Assembly (NCBI RefSeq): GCF_029227915.1
Contig: NC_079876.1
Location: forward strand, 2,730,001-2,794,000
From: Hydractinia symbiolongicarpus
Taxonomy: Eukaryota; Cnidaria; Hydrozoa; Anthoathecata; Hydractiniidae
DNA: 64,000 bases
Direction of reading: 5' to 3'
The position numbers and the translations under genes are program-made. This document shows positions 24,601-36,166 of the stretch, in pieces (position 1 is the stretch's first letter; every line of letters starts with the position of its first letter). A model generated the notes under the pieces. That model was not told the origin of the DNA. It made no database searches and saw only the letters and a program-made list of their open reading frames with translations.

Positions 24601-26390
24601 TATAGTCAAAAGTATACAAAGAAAGTACCCAGGGAGTAAACCCATTTCCCGAACGATTTTTTATATTATTTTTTTACCACTAAACGCATGAGACTTGTAG
24701 TTTTTAAAAATATTTTCATATTTGATGGGACGCTGAATAAAAGAAGTTTAATCGCCGGCAAACGAAAATCCGCGATTTCCCGTAAATCCCTGACTCGGCC
24801 CGTATAGTAAAAAGTATACAAAGAAAGTACCCAGGGAGTAAACTCATTTTACAAACGATTTTTTAAATTTTTTTTTCACCATTAAAACGCATGAGACTTG
24901 TAGTTTTCAAGAATGTTTTCATTTTTGATGAGACGCTTAATGAAAGAGGTTTAATCGCCGGAAAACGAAAACCCGCGATTTCCCGTAAATCTTGGGCTTG
25001 GCCCGTATAGTCGAATGTATACAAAGAAAGTACCCTGTGAGTAAACTCATTTTCAGAACGATTTTTTAAATTATTTTTTCACCACTAAAACGTATAAGAC
25101 TTGTAGTTTTTAAAAATGTTTTCATTTTTGATGAAACGCTGAATAAAAGAAGTTTAATCGCCGGCAAACGAAAACCCGCGATTTCCCGTAAATCCCGGCT
25201 TGGCCCGCATAGTCAAAAGTATACAAAGAAAGTACCCAGGGAGTAAACTCATTTCCCGAACGATTTTTTAAATTATTTTTTCACCACTAAAACGCATGAG
25301 ACTTGTAGTTTTCAAAAATGTTTTCATTTTTGATGAGACTCTCAATGAAAGAGGTTTAATCACCGGCAAACAAAATCCTGCGATTTCCCGTAAATCTCGG
25401 GCTTGGCCCGTATAGTCGAATGTATACAAAGAAAGTACCCAGGGAGTAAACTTATTTCCCGAACGATTTTTTAATTTTTTTTTCACCACTAAAACGCATG
25501 AGACTTGTAGTTTTCAAAAATGTTTTCATTTTTGATGAGACGGTTAATGAAAGAAGTTTAATCGCCGGCAAACGAAAACCCGCGATTTCCCGTAAATCCC
25601 GGGCTTGGCCCGTATAGTCAAATGTATACAAAGAAAGTACCCTGTGAGTAAATTCATTTCCCGAACCATTTTTTAAATTATTTTTTCACCACTAAAACGC
25701 ATGAGACTTGTAGTTTTCAGAAATGTTTTCATTTTTGATGAGACGCTTAATGAAAGTGGTTTAATCACCGGCAAACGAAAACCCGCGATTTCCCGTAAAT
25801 CCCGGGCTTGGCCCGTATAGTCGAATGTATACAAAGAAAGTACCCTGTGAGTAAACTCATTTCCAAAACGATTTTTTAAATTATTTTTTCACCACTAAAA
25901 CGCATGAGACTTGTAGTTTTCAAAAATGTTTTTATTTTTGATGAGACGCTGAATAAAAGAAGTTTAATCGCCGGCAAACGAAAACCTGCGATTTCCCGTA
26001 AATCCCGGACTCGGCCCGTATAGTCAAAAGTATACAAAGAAAGTACCCAGGGTGTAAACTCATTTCCCGAACGATTTTTTAAATTATTATTTCACCACTA
26101 AAGCCCATGAGACTTGTAGTTTTTAAAAATGTTTTCATTTTTGATGAGACGCTGAATAAAAGAAGTTTAATCGCCGGCAAACGAAAACCTGCGATTTCCC
26201 GTAAATCCCGGACTCAGCCCGTATAGTCAAAAGTATACAAAGAAAGTACCCTGTGAGTAATCTCATTTCCAGAACGATTTTTTAAGTTATTTTTTTACCA
26301 CTAAAACGCATAAGACTTGTAGTTTTCAAAAATGTTTTCATTTCTGATGAGACGCTGAATAAAAGAAGTTTAATCGCCGGCAAACGAAAA
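24601..26390 (+). repeat. Divergent unit group with ATATTTTCATATTTGATGGG start
   Basis: Carries TATTTTCATA at 24711, CTTGGGCTTGG, ATGAAACGCTG at 25131, CCCGGCTTGGCCCGCATAG and GACTCTCAATGAAAG. This is the unit order of the later six-monomer repeat: 24711 and 25131 match 28562 and 28982 at lag 3851. It looks like an outlying single copy of that higher-order repeat, grading into A/B/C units after about 25860. Confidence 0.72.
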
Positions 26391-27845
26391 CCGAGATTTC
26401 CCGTAAATCCCGGGCTTGGCCCGTATAGTCAAAAGTATACAAAGATAGTACCCAGGGAGTAAACTCATTTCCCGAACGATTTTTTAATTTATTTTTTCAC
26501 CACTAAAACGCATGAGACTTGTAGTTTTCAAAAATGTTTTCATTTTTGATGAGACGCTGAATAAAAGAAGTTTAATCGCCGGCAAACGAAAACCTGCGAT
26601 TTCCCGTAAATCCCGGACTCGGCCCGTATAGTCAAAAGTATACAAAGAAAGTACCCAGGGAGTAAACTAATTTCTCGAACGATTTTTTAAATTATTATTT
26701 CACCACTAAAGCCCATGAGACTTGTAGTTTTTAAAAATGATTTCATTTTTGATGAGACGCTGAATAAAAGAAGTTTAATCGCCGGCAAACGAAAACCTGC
26801 GATTTCCCGTAAATCCCGGACTCAGCCCGTATAGTCAAAAGTATACAAAGAAAGTACCCAGGGAGTAAACTCATTTCCCGAACGATTTTTTAAATTATTT
26901 TTTCACCACTAAAACGCATGAGACTTGTAGTTTTCAGAAATGTTTTCATTTTTGATGAGACGCTTAATGAAAGTGGTTTAATCGCCGGCAAACTAAAACC
27001 CGCGATTTCCCGTAAATCCCGGACTCGGCCCGTATATTCAAAAGTATACAAAGAAAGTACCCAGGGAGTAAACTCATTTCCCGAACGATTTTTTAAATTA
27101 TTTTTTCACCACCAAAGCGCATGAGACTTGTAGTTTTCAGAAATGTTTTTATTTTTGATGAGACGCTTAATGAAAGTGGTTTAATCGCCGGCAAACGAAA
27201 ACCCGCGATTTCCCGTAAATCCCGGGCTTGGCCCGTATAGTCGAATGTATACAAAGAAAGTACCCTGTAAGTAAACTCATTTCCAAAACGATTTTTTAAA
27301 TTATTTTTTCACCACTAAATCGCATGAGACTTGTAGTTCTCAAAAATGTTTTTATTTTTGATGAGACGCTGAATGAAAGAAGTTTAATCGCCGGGAAACG
27401 AAATCCTGCGATTTCCCGTAAATCCCAGACTCGGCCCGTATAGTCAAAAGTATACAAAGAAAGTACCCAGGATGTAAACTCATTTCCCGAACGATCTTTT
27501 AAATTATTATTTCACCACTAAAGCCCATGAGACTTGTAGTTTTTAAAAATGTTTTCATTTTTGATGAGACGCTGAATAAAAGAAGTTTAATCGCCGGCAA
27601 ACGGAAACCCGCGATTTCCCGTAAATCCCGGATTTGGCCCGTATAGTTAAAAGTATACAAAGAAAGTACCCAGGGAGTAAATTCATTTCCCGAACGATTT
27701 TTTATATTATTTTTTCACAACTAAAACGCATAAGACTTGTAGTTTTCAAAAATGTTTTCATTTTTGATGAGACGCCGAATAAAAGAAGTTTAATCGCCGG
27801 CAAACGAAAACCTGCGATTTCCCGTAAACCCCGGACTCGGCCCGT
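26391..27845 (+). repeat. Sixteen-monomer duplication, copy 2 (lag 3244)
   Basis: Partner of 23147-24600. It is followed at about 27846-28455 by three extra units (CATTTTCC, TCGTCGG and GATAAGACG types) absent from copy 1. Beyond these the correspondence resumes at a lag of 3851, which is 3244 plus about 609. Confidence 0.8.
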
Positions 27846-28519
27846 ATAGTCAAAAGTATACAAAGAAAGTACCCAGGGAGTAAACTCATTTTCCGAACGA
27901 TTTTTTCAATTATTTTTTCACCACTAAAACGCATGAGACTTGTAGTTTTCAAAAATGTTTTCATTTTTGATGAGACGCTTAATGAAAGAGGTTTAATCGT
28001 CGGCAAACGAAATTCCGCGATTTCCCGTAAATCCCGGGCTTGGCCCGTATAGTCAAATGTATACAAAGAAAGTACCCTGTGAGTAAATTCATTTCCCGAA
28101 CGATTTTTTCAATTATTTTTTCACCACTAAAACGCATGAGACTTGTAGTTTTCAGAAATGTTTTCATTTTGATAAGACGCTTAATGAAAGTGGTTTAATC
28201 GCCAGCAAACGAAAACCAGCGATTTCCCGTAAATCCCGGGCTTGGCCCGTATAGTCGAATGTATACAAAGAAAGTACCCTGTGAGTAAACTCATTTCCAA
28301 AACGATTTTTTAAATTATCTTTTCACCACTAAAACGCATGAGACTTGTAGTTTCAAAAATGTTTTCATTTTTGATGAGACGCTGAATAAAAGAAGTTTAA
28401 TTGCCGGCAAACGAAAACCCGCCATTTCCCGTAAACCCCGGACTCGACCCGTATAGTCAAAAGCATACAAAGAAAGTACCCAGGGAGTAAACCCATTTCC
28501 CGAACGATTTTTTATATTA

Positions 28520-31500
28520 TTTTTTTACCACTAAACGCATGAGACTTGTAGTTTTTAAAAATATTTTCATATTTGATGGGACGCTGAATAAAAGAAGTTT
28601 AATCGCCGGCAAACGAAAATCCGCGATTTCCCGTAAATCCCTGACTCGGCCCGTATAGTCAAAAGTATACAAAGAAAGTACCCAGGGAGTAAACTCATTT
28701 TCCGAACGATTTTTTAAATTTTTTTTTCACCATTAAAACGCATGAGACTTGTAGTTTTCAAAAATGTTTTCATTTTTGATGAGACGCCTAATGAAAGAGG
28801 TTTAATCGCCGGAAAACGAAAACCCGCGATTTCCCGTAAATCCCGGGCTTGGCCCGTATAGTCGAATGTATACAAAGAAAGTACCCTGTGAGTAAACGCA
28901 TTTCCAGAACGATTTTTTAAATTATTTTTTCACCACTAAAACGTATAAGACTTGTAGTTTTTAAAAATGTTTTCATTTTTGATGAAACGCTGAATAAAAG
29001 AAGTTTAATCGCCGGCAAACGAAAACCCGCGATTTCCCGTAAATCCCGGCTTGGCCCGCATAGCCAAAAGTATACAAAGAAAGTACCCAGGGAGTAAACT
29101 CATTTCCCGAACGATTTTTTAAATTATTTTTTTACCACTAAAACGCATGAGACTTGTAGTTTTCAAAAATGTTTTCATTTTTGATGAGACTCTCAATGAA
29201 AGAGGTTTAATCGCCGGCAAACAAAATCTCACGATTTCCCGTAAATCTCGGGCTTGGCCCGTATAGTCGAATGTATACAAAGAAAGTACCCAGGGAGTAA
29301 ACTTATTTCCCGATCGATTTTTTAATTTTTTTTTTCACCACTAAAACGCATGAGACTTGTAGTTTTCAAAAATGTTTTCATTTTTGATGAGACGGTTAAT
29401 GAAAGAAGTTTAATCGCCGGCAAACGAAAACCCGCGATTTCCCGTAAATCCCGGGCTTGGCCCGTATAGTCAAATGTATACAAAGAAAGTACCCTGTGAG
29501 TAAACTCATTTCCCGAACGATTTTTTAAATTATTTTTTTCACCACTAAAACGCATGAGACTTGTAGTTTTCAGAAATGTTTTCATTTTTGATAAGACGCT
29601 TAATGAAAGTGGTTTTATCGCCAGCAAACGAAAACCCGCGATTTCCGTAAATCCCGGGCTTGGCCCGTATAGTCGAATGTATACAAAGAAAGTACCCTGT
29701 GAGTAAACTCATTTCCAAAACAATTTTTTAAATTATCTTTTCACCACTAAAACGCATAAGACTTGTAGTTTTTAAAAATATTTTCATATTTGATGGGACG
29801 CTGAATAAAAGAAGTTTAATCGCCGGCAAACGAAAATCCGCGATTTCCCGTAAATCCCTGACTCGGCCCGCATAGTCAAAAGTATACAAAGAAAGTACCC
29901 AGGGAGTAAACTCATTTTCCGAACGATTTTTTAAATTTTTTTTTCACCATTAAAACGCATGAGACTTGTAGTTTTCAAAAATGTTTTCATTTTTGATGAG
30001 ACGCCTAATGAAAGAGGTTTAATCGCCGGAAAACGAAAACCCGCGATTTCCCGTAAATCCCGGGCTTGGCCCGTATAGTCGAATGTATACAAAGAAAGTA
30101 CCCTGTGAGTAAACGCATTTCCAGAACGATTTTTTAAATTATTTTTTCACCACTAAAACGTATAAGACTTGTAGTTTTTAAAAATGTTTTCATTTTTGAT
30201 GAAACGCTGAATAAAAGAAGTTTAATCGCCGGCAAACGAAAACCCGCGATTTCCCGTAAATCCCGGCTTGGCCCGCATAGCCAAAAGTATACAAAGAAAG
30301 TACCCAGGGAGTAAACTCATTTCCCGAACGATTTTTTAAATTATTTTTTTACCACTAAAACGCATGAGACTTGTAGTTTTCAAAAATGTTTTCATTTTTG
30401 ATGAGACTCTCAATGAAAGAGGTTTAATCGCCGGCAAACAAAATCTCGCGATTTCCCGTAAATCTCGGGCTTGGCCCGTATAGTCGAATGTATACAAAGA
30501 AAGTACCCAGGGAGTAAACTTATTTCCCGATCGATTTTTTAATTTTTTTTTTCACCACTAAAACGCATGAGACTTGTAGTTTTCAAAAATGTTTTCATTT
30601 TTGATGAGACGGTTAATGAAAGAAGTTTAATCGCCGGCAAACGAAAACCCGCGATTTCCCGTAAATCCCGGGCTTGGCCCGTATAGTCAAATGTATACAA
30701 AAAAAGTACCCTGTGAGTAAACTCATTTCCCGAACGATTTTTTAAATTATTTTTTTCACCACTAAAACGCATGAGACTTGTAGTTTTCAGAAATGTTTTC
30801 ATTTTTGATAAGACGCTTAATGAAAGTGGTTTTATCGCCAGCAAACGAAAACCCGCGATTTCCGTAAATCCCGGGCTTGGCCCGTATAGTCGAATGTATA
30901 CAAAGAAAGTACCCTGTGAGTAAACTCATTTCCAAAACAATTTTTTAAATTATCTTTTCACCACTAAAACGCATAAGACTTGTAGTTTTCAAAAATGTTT
31001 TCATTTTTGATGAGACGCTGAATAAAAGAAGTTTAATCGCCGGCAAACGAAAACCCGCGATTTCCCGTTAATCCCGGCTTGGCCCGCATAGTCAAAAGTA
31101 TACAAAGAAAATACCCAGGGAGTAAACTCATTTCCCGAACGATTTTTTAAATTATTTTTTCACCACTAAAACGCATGAGACTTGTAGTTTTCAAAAATGT
31201 TTTCATTTTTGATGAGACGCTTAATGAAAGAGGTTTAATCGCCGGAAAACGAAAACCCGCGATTTCCCGTAAATCCCGGGCTTGGCCCGTATAGTCGAAT
31301 GTATACAAAGAAAGTACCCTGTGAGTAAATTCATTTCCAGAACGATTTTTTAAATTATTTTTTCACCACTAAAACGTATAAGACTTGTAGTTTTTAAAAA
31401 TGTTTTCATTTTTGATGAAAAGCTGAATAAAAGAAGTTTAATCGCCGGCAAACGAAAACCCGCGATTTCCCGTAAATCCCGGCTTGGCCCGCATAGTCAA

Positions 31501-34236
31501 AAGTATACAAAGAAAGTACCCAGGGAGTAAACTCATTTCCCGAACGATTTTTTAAATTATTTTTTCACCACTAAAACGCATGAGACTTGTAGTTTTCAAA
31601 AATGTTTTCATTTTTGATGAGACTCTTAATGAAAGAGGTTTAATCGCCGACAAACGAAATCCCGCGATTTCCCGTAAATCCCGGGCTTGGCCCGTATAGT
31701 CGAATGTATACAAAGAAAGTACCCAGGGAGTAAACTTATTTCCCGAACGATTTTTTAATTTTTTTTTTCACCACTAAAACGCATGAGACTTGTAGTTTTC
31801 AAAAATGTTTTCATTTTTGATGAGACGGTTAATCAAAGAAGTTTAATCGCCGGCAAACAAAAACCCGCGATTTCCCGTAAATCCCGGACTCGGCCCGTAT
31901 AGTCAAAAGTATACAAAGAAAGTACCCTGTGAGTAAACTCATTTCCCGAACGATTTTTTAAATTATTTTTTCACCACTAAAACGCATGAGACTTGTAGTT
32001 TTCAGAAATGTTTTCATTTTTGATAAGACGCTTGATGAAAGTGGTTTAATCGCCAGCAAACGAAAACCGGCGATTTCCGTAAATCCCGGGTTGGCCCGTA
32101 TAGTCGAATGTATACAAAGAAAGTACCCTGTGAGTAAACTCATTTCCAAAACGATTTTTTAAATTATCTTTTCACCACTAAAACGCATGAGACTTGTAGT
32201 TTTCAAAAATGTTTTCATTTTTGATGAGACCCTGAATAAAAGAAGTTTAATCGCCGGCAAACGAAAATCCGCGATTTCCCGTAAATCCCGGACTCGGCCC
32301 GTATAGTCAAAAGTATACAAAGAAAGTACCCAGGGAGTAAACTCATTTCCCGAACGATTTCTTAAATTATTTTTTCACCACTAAAACGCATGGGACTTGT
32401 AGTTTTCAAAAATGTTTTCATTTTTGATGAGACGCTTAATGAAAGAGGTTTAATCGCCGGCAAACAAGATCCCGCGTTTTCCCGTAAATCCGGGGCTTGG
32501 CCCGTATAGTCGAATGTATACAAAGAAAGTACCCAGGGAGTAAACTCATTTCCAGAACGATTTTTTAAATTATTTTTTCACCACTAAAACGTATAAGACT
32601 TGTAGTTTTTAAAAATGTTTTCATTTTGATGAAACGCTGAATAAAAGAAGTTTAATCGCCGGCAAACGAAAACCCGCGATTTCCCGTAAATCCCGGCTTG
32701 GCCCGCATAGTCAAAAGTGTACAAAGAAAGTACCCAGGGAGTAAACTCATTTACCGAACGATTTTTTAAATTATTTTTTCACCACTAAAACGCATGAGAC
32801 TTGTAGTTTTCAAAAATGTTTTCATTTTTGATGAGACTCTTAATGAAAGAGGTTTAATCGCCGGCAAACGAAATCCCGCGATTTCCCGTAAATCCCGGGC
32901 TTGGCCCGTATAGTCGAATGTATACAAAGAAAGTACCCAGGGAGTAAACTTATTTCCCGAACGATTTTTTAATTTTTTTTTTCACCACTAAAACGCATGA
33001 GACTTGTAGTTTTCAAAAATGTTTTCATTTTTGATGAGACGGTTAATCAAAGAAGTTTAATCGCCGGCAAACAAAAACCCGCGATTTCCCGTAAATCCCG
33101 GGCTTGGCCCGTATAGTCAAATGTATACAAAGAAAGTACCCTGTGAGTAAACTCATTTCCCGAACGATTTTTTAAATTATTTTTTCACCACTAAAACGCA
33201 TGAGACTTGTACTTTTCAGAAATGTTTTCATTTTTGATAAGACGCTTGATGAAAGTGGTTTAATCGCCAGCAAACGAAAACCGGCGATTTCCGTAAATCC
33301 CGGGTTGGCCCGTATAGTCGAATGTATACAAAGAAAGTACACTGTGAGTAAACTCATTTCCAAAACGATTTTTTAAATTATCTTTTCACCACTAAAACGC
33401 ATGAGACTTGTAGTTTTCAAAAATGTTTTCATTTTTGATGAGACGCTGAATAAAAGAAGTTTAATCGCCGGCAAACGAAAATCCGCGATTTCCCGTAAAT
33501 CCCGGACTCGGCCCGTATAGTCAAAAGTATACAAAGAAAGTACCCAGGGAGTAAACTCATTTCCCGAACGATTTCTTAAATTATTTTTTCACCACTAAAA
33601 CGCATGAGACTTGTAGTTTTCAAAAATGTTTTCATTTTTGATGAGACGCTTAATGAAAGAGGTTTAATCGCCGGCAAAGAAGATCCCGCGTTTTCCCGTA
33701 AATCCGGGGCTTGGCCCGTATAGTCGAATGTATACAAAGAAAGTACCCAGGGAGTAAACTCATTTCCCGAACGATTTTTTAAATTTTTTTTTCACCACCA
33801 AAACGCATGAGACTTGTAGTTTTTAAAAATGTTTTCATTTTTGATGACACGCTTAATGAAAGAGGTTTAATCGCCGGAAAACGAAAACCCGCGATTTCCC
33901 GCAAATCCCGGGCTTGGCCCGTATAGTCGAATGTATACAAAGAAAGTACCCTGTGAGTAAACTCATTTCCAGAACGATTTTTTAAATTATTTTTTCACCA
34001 CTAAAACGTATAAGACTTGTAGTTTTTAAAAATGTTTTCATTTTTGATGAAACGCTGAATAAAAGAAGTTTAATCGCCGTCAGACGAAAACCCGCGATTT
34101 CCCGTAAATCCCGGCTTGGCCCGCATAGTCAAAAGTATACAAAGAAAGTACCCAGGGAGTAAACTCATTTGCCGAACGATTTTTTAAATTATTTTTTCAC
34201 CACTAAAACGCATGAGACTTGTAGTTTTCAAAAATG
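28520..34236 (+). repeat. Six-monomer higher-order repeat (~1215 bp) next to the strand switch
   Basis: The ATGAAA(C/A)GCTG unit recurs at 28982, 30199, 31415, 32629 and 34047 (lags 1217, 1216, 1214, 1418). Order in each copy: TATAAGACTT/ATGAAACG with CCCGGCTTGGCCCGCATAG; GACTCT(C/T)AATGAAAG; GACGGTTAAT(G/C)AAAG; CAGAAATG with GATAAGACGC; an A-like GAAAATCCGCG unit (in the first copies TATTTTCATATTTGATGGG); and a GAAAGAGG unit. Copies from 28562 and 29779 differ at only three sites I noticed (28654/29871, 29231/30448, 29482/30699). The last interval is seven units long. The ladder is cut by the strand switch. Confidence 0.85.
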
Positions 34237-34362
34237 TTTTGACTATACGGGCCGAGTCCGGGATTTACGGGAAATCGCAGGTTTTCATTTGCTGGCGATT
34301 AAACTTCTTTTATTCAGCGTCTCATCAAAAATGAAACATTTTTGAAAACTACAAGTCTCATG
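34211..34362. other. Strand-switch (inversion) junction with hairpin potential
   Basis: A forward unit begins at 34211 and runs only to AAAATGTTTT at 34240. It is followed at once by GACTATACGGGCC, the reverse complement of the middle of a unit. TTTT at 34237-34240 fits both partners: the forward unit has ATGTTTT before CATT, and the inverted unit has ATACTTTT before GACT. This 4-bp microhomology hides the exact breakpoint. Positions 34211-34239 pair perfectly with 34334-34362 (29 bp) across a 94-nt loop. After one mismatch (34210 with 34363), 34173-34209 pairs with 34364-34400 for 37 more base pairs. The join puts unit position about 30 next to position about 123, so the monomer register is also broken. 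Confidence 0.96.
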
Positions 34363-34479
34363 TGTTTTAGTGGTGAAAAAATAATTTAAAAAATCGTTCG
34401 AGAAATGAGTTTACACCCTGGGTACTCCCTTTGTATACTTTTGACTATACGGGCCGAGTCCGGGATTTACGAGAAATCG

Positions 34480-36166
34480 CAGGTTTTCGTTTGCCGGCGA
34501 TTAAACTTCTTTTATTCAGCGTCTCATCAAAAATGAAAACATTTTTGAAAACTACAGGTCTCATGCGTTTAAGTGGTGAAAAAATAATTTAAAAATTCGT
34601 TAGGGAAATGAGTTTACTCACTGGGTACTTTCCTTGTATACTTTTGACTATACGGGCCGAGACCGGGATTTACGGGAAATTGCGGGTTTTCGTTTGCCGG
34701 CGATTAAACCTCTTTTATTTAGCGTCTCATCAAAAATGAAAACATTTTTAAAAACTACAAGTCTCATGGGCTTTAGTGGTGAAATAATAATTTAAAAAAT
34801 CGTTTGTGAAATGAGTTTACTCCCTGGGTACTTTCTTTGTATACTTTTGACTATACTGGCCGAGTACGGGATTTACGGAAATCGCAGGTTTTCGTTTGCC
34901 GGCGATTAAACTTCTTTTATTCTGCGTCTCATCAAAGATAAAAACATTTTTGAAAACTACTAGTCTCATGCGTTTTAGTGGTAAAAAAATAATTTAAAAA
35001 ATCGTTCGGGAAATGAGTTTACACCCTGGGTACTTTCTTTGTATACTTTTGACTATACGGGCCGAGTCCGGGATTTACGGGAAATCGCAGGTTTTCGTTT
35101 GCCGGCGATTAAACTTCTTTTATTCAGCGTCTTATCAAAAATGAAAACATTTTTGAAAACTACAAGTCTCATACGTTTTAGTGGTGAAAAAATAATTTAA
35201 AAATTCGTTCGGGAAATGAGTTTACTCACTGGGTACTTTCCTTGTATACTTTTAACTATACGGGCCGAGTCAGGGATTTACGGGAAATCGCGGGTTTTCG
35301 TTTGCCGGCGATTAAACTTCTTTTATTCAGCGTCTCATCAAAAATGAAAACATTTTTGAAAACTACAGGTCTCATGCGTTTAAGTGGTGAAAAAATAATT
35401 TAAAAATTCGTTAGGGAAATGAGTTTACTCACTGGGTACTTTCCTTGTATACTTTTGACTATACGGGCCGAGACCGGGATTTACGGGAAATTGCGGGTTT
35501 TCGTTTGCCGGCGATTAAACCTCTTTTATTTAGCGTCTCATCAAAAATGAAAACATTTTTAAAAACTACAAGTCTCATGGGCTTTAGTGGTGAAATAATA
35601 ATTTAAAAAATCGTTTGTGAAATGAGTTTACTCCCTGGGTACTTTCTTTGTATACTTTTGACTATACTGGCCGAGTACGGGATTTACGGAAATCGCAGGT
35701 TTTCGTTTGCCGGCGATTAAACTTCTTTTATTCAGCGTCTCATCAAAGATAAAAACATTTTTGAAAACTACTAGTCTCATGCGTTTTAGTGGTAAAAAAA
35801 TAATTTAAAAAATCGTTCGGGAAATGAGTTTACACCCTGGGTACTTTCTTTGTATACTTTTGACTATACGGGCCGAGTCCGGGATTTACGGGAAATCGCA
35901 GGTTTTCGTTTGCCGGCGATTAAACTTCTTTTATTCAGCGTCTTATCAAAAATGAAAACATTTTTGAAAACTACAAGTCTCATACGTTTTAGTGGTGAAA
36001 AAATAATTTAAAAATTCGTTCGGGAAATGAGTTTACTCACTGGGTACTTTCCTTGTATACTTTTAACTATACGGGCCGAGTCAGGGATTTACGGGAAATC
36101 GCGGGTTTTCGTTTGCCGGCGATTAAACTTCTTTTATTCAGCGTCTCATCAAAAATGAAAACATTT
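34480..36166 (-). repeat. Four-monomer tandem duplication (lag 811)
   Basis: ACTACAGGTC occurs at 34551 and 35362. TTTAAGTGGTG, TTCGTTAGGG, TTCCTTGTATAC, CGAGACCGGG, CTATACTGGCC and TACTAGTCTCATG recur in the same order at the same lag. It starts 240 bp from the strand switch, making it the first clear tandem step in the right arm. Confidence 0.82.

Larger units (their letters stand above)
1..34240 (+). repeat. Left arm: satellite in forward orientation
   Basis: About 170 monomers read CATGAG to ACTAAAACG on the + strand with no internal orientation change that I saw. The arm mixes three subfamilies (A, B, C) in irregular order. It holds five 154-bp truncated units and several duplicated blocks of 0.8 to 2.4 kb. 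Its most repeated duplication lag is about 1216 bp (six monomers), seen at 15205 to 16421, 18805 to 20021, 28562 to 29779 and 31958 to 33172. Confidence 0.97.

Noticed and set aside
1-34240. CRISPR array
   Set aside because: The whole 203-bp unit repeats with no unique spacers, and the unit is far longer than CRISPR repeats.
34237-34240. Site-specific recombination site at the strand switch
   Set aside because: Only a TTTT microhomology is shared; no longer core or flanking inverted recognition arms are visible beyond the satellite's own symmetry.
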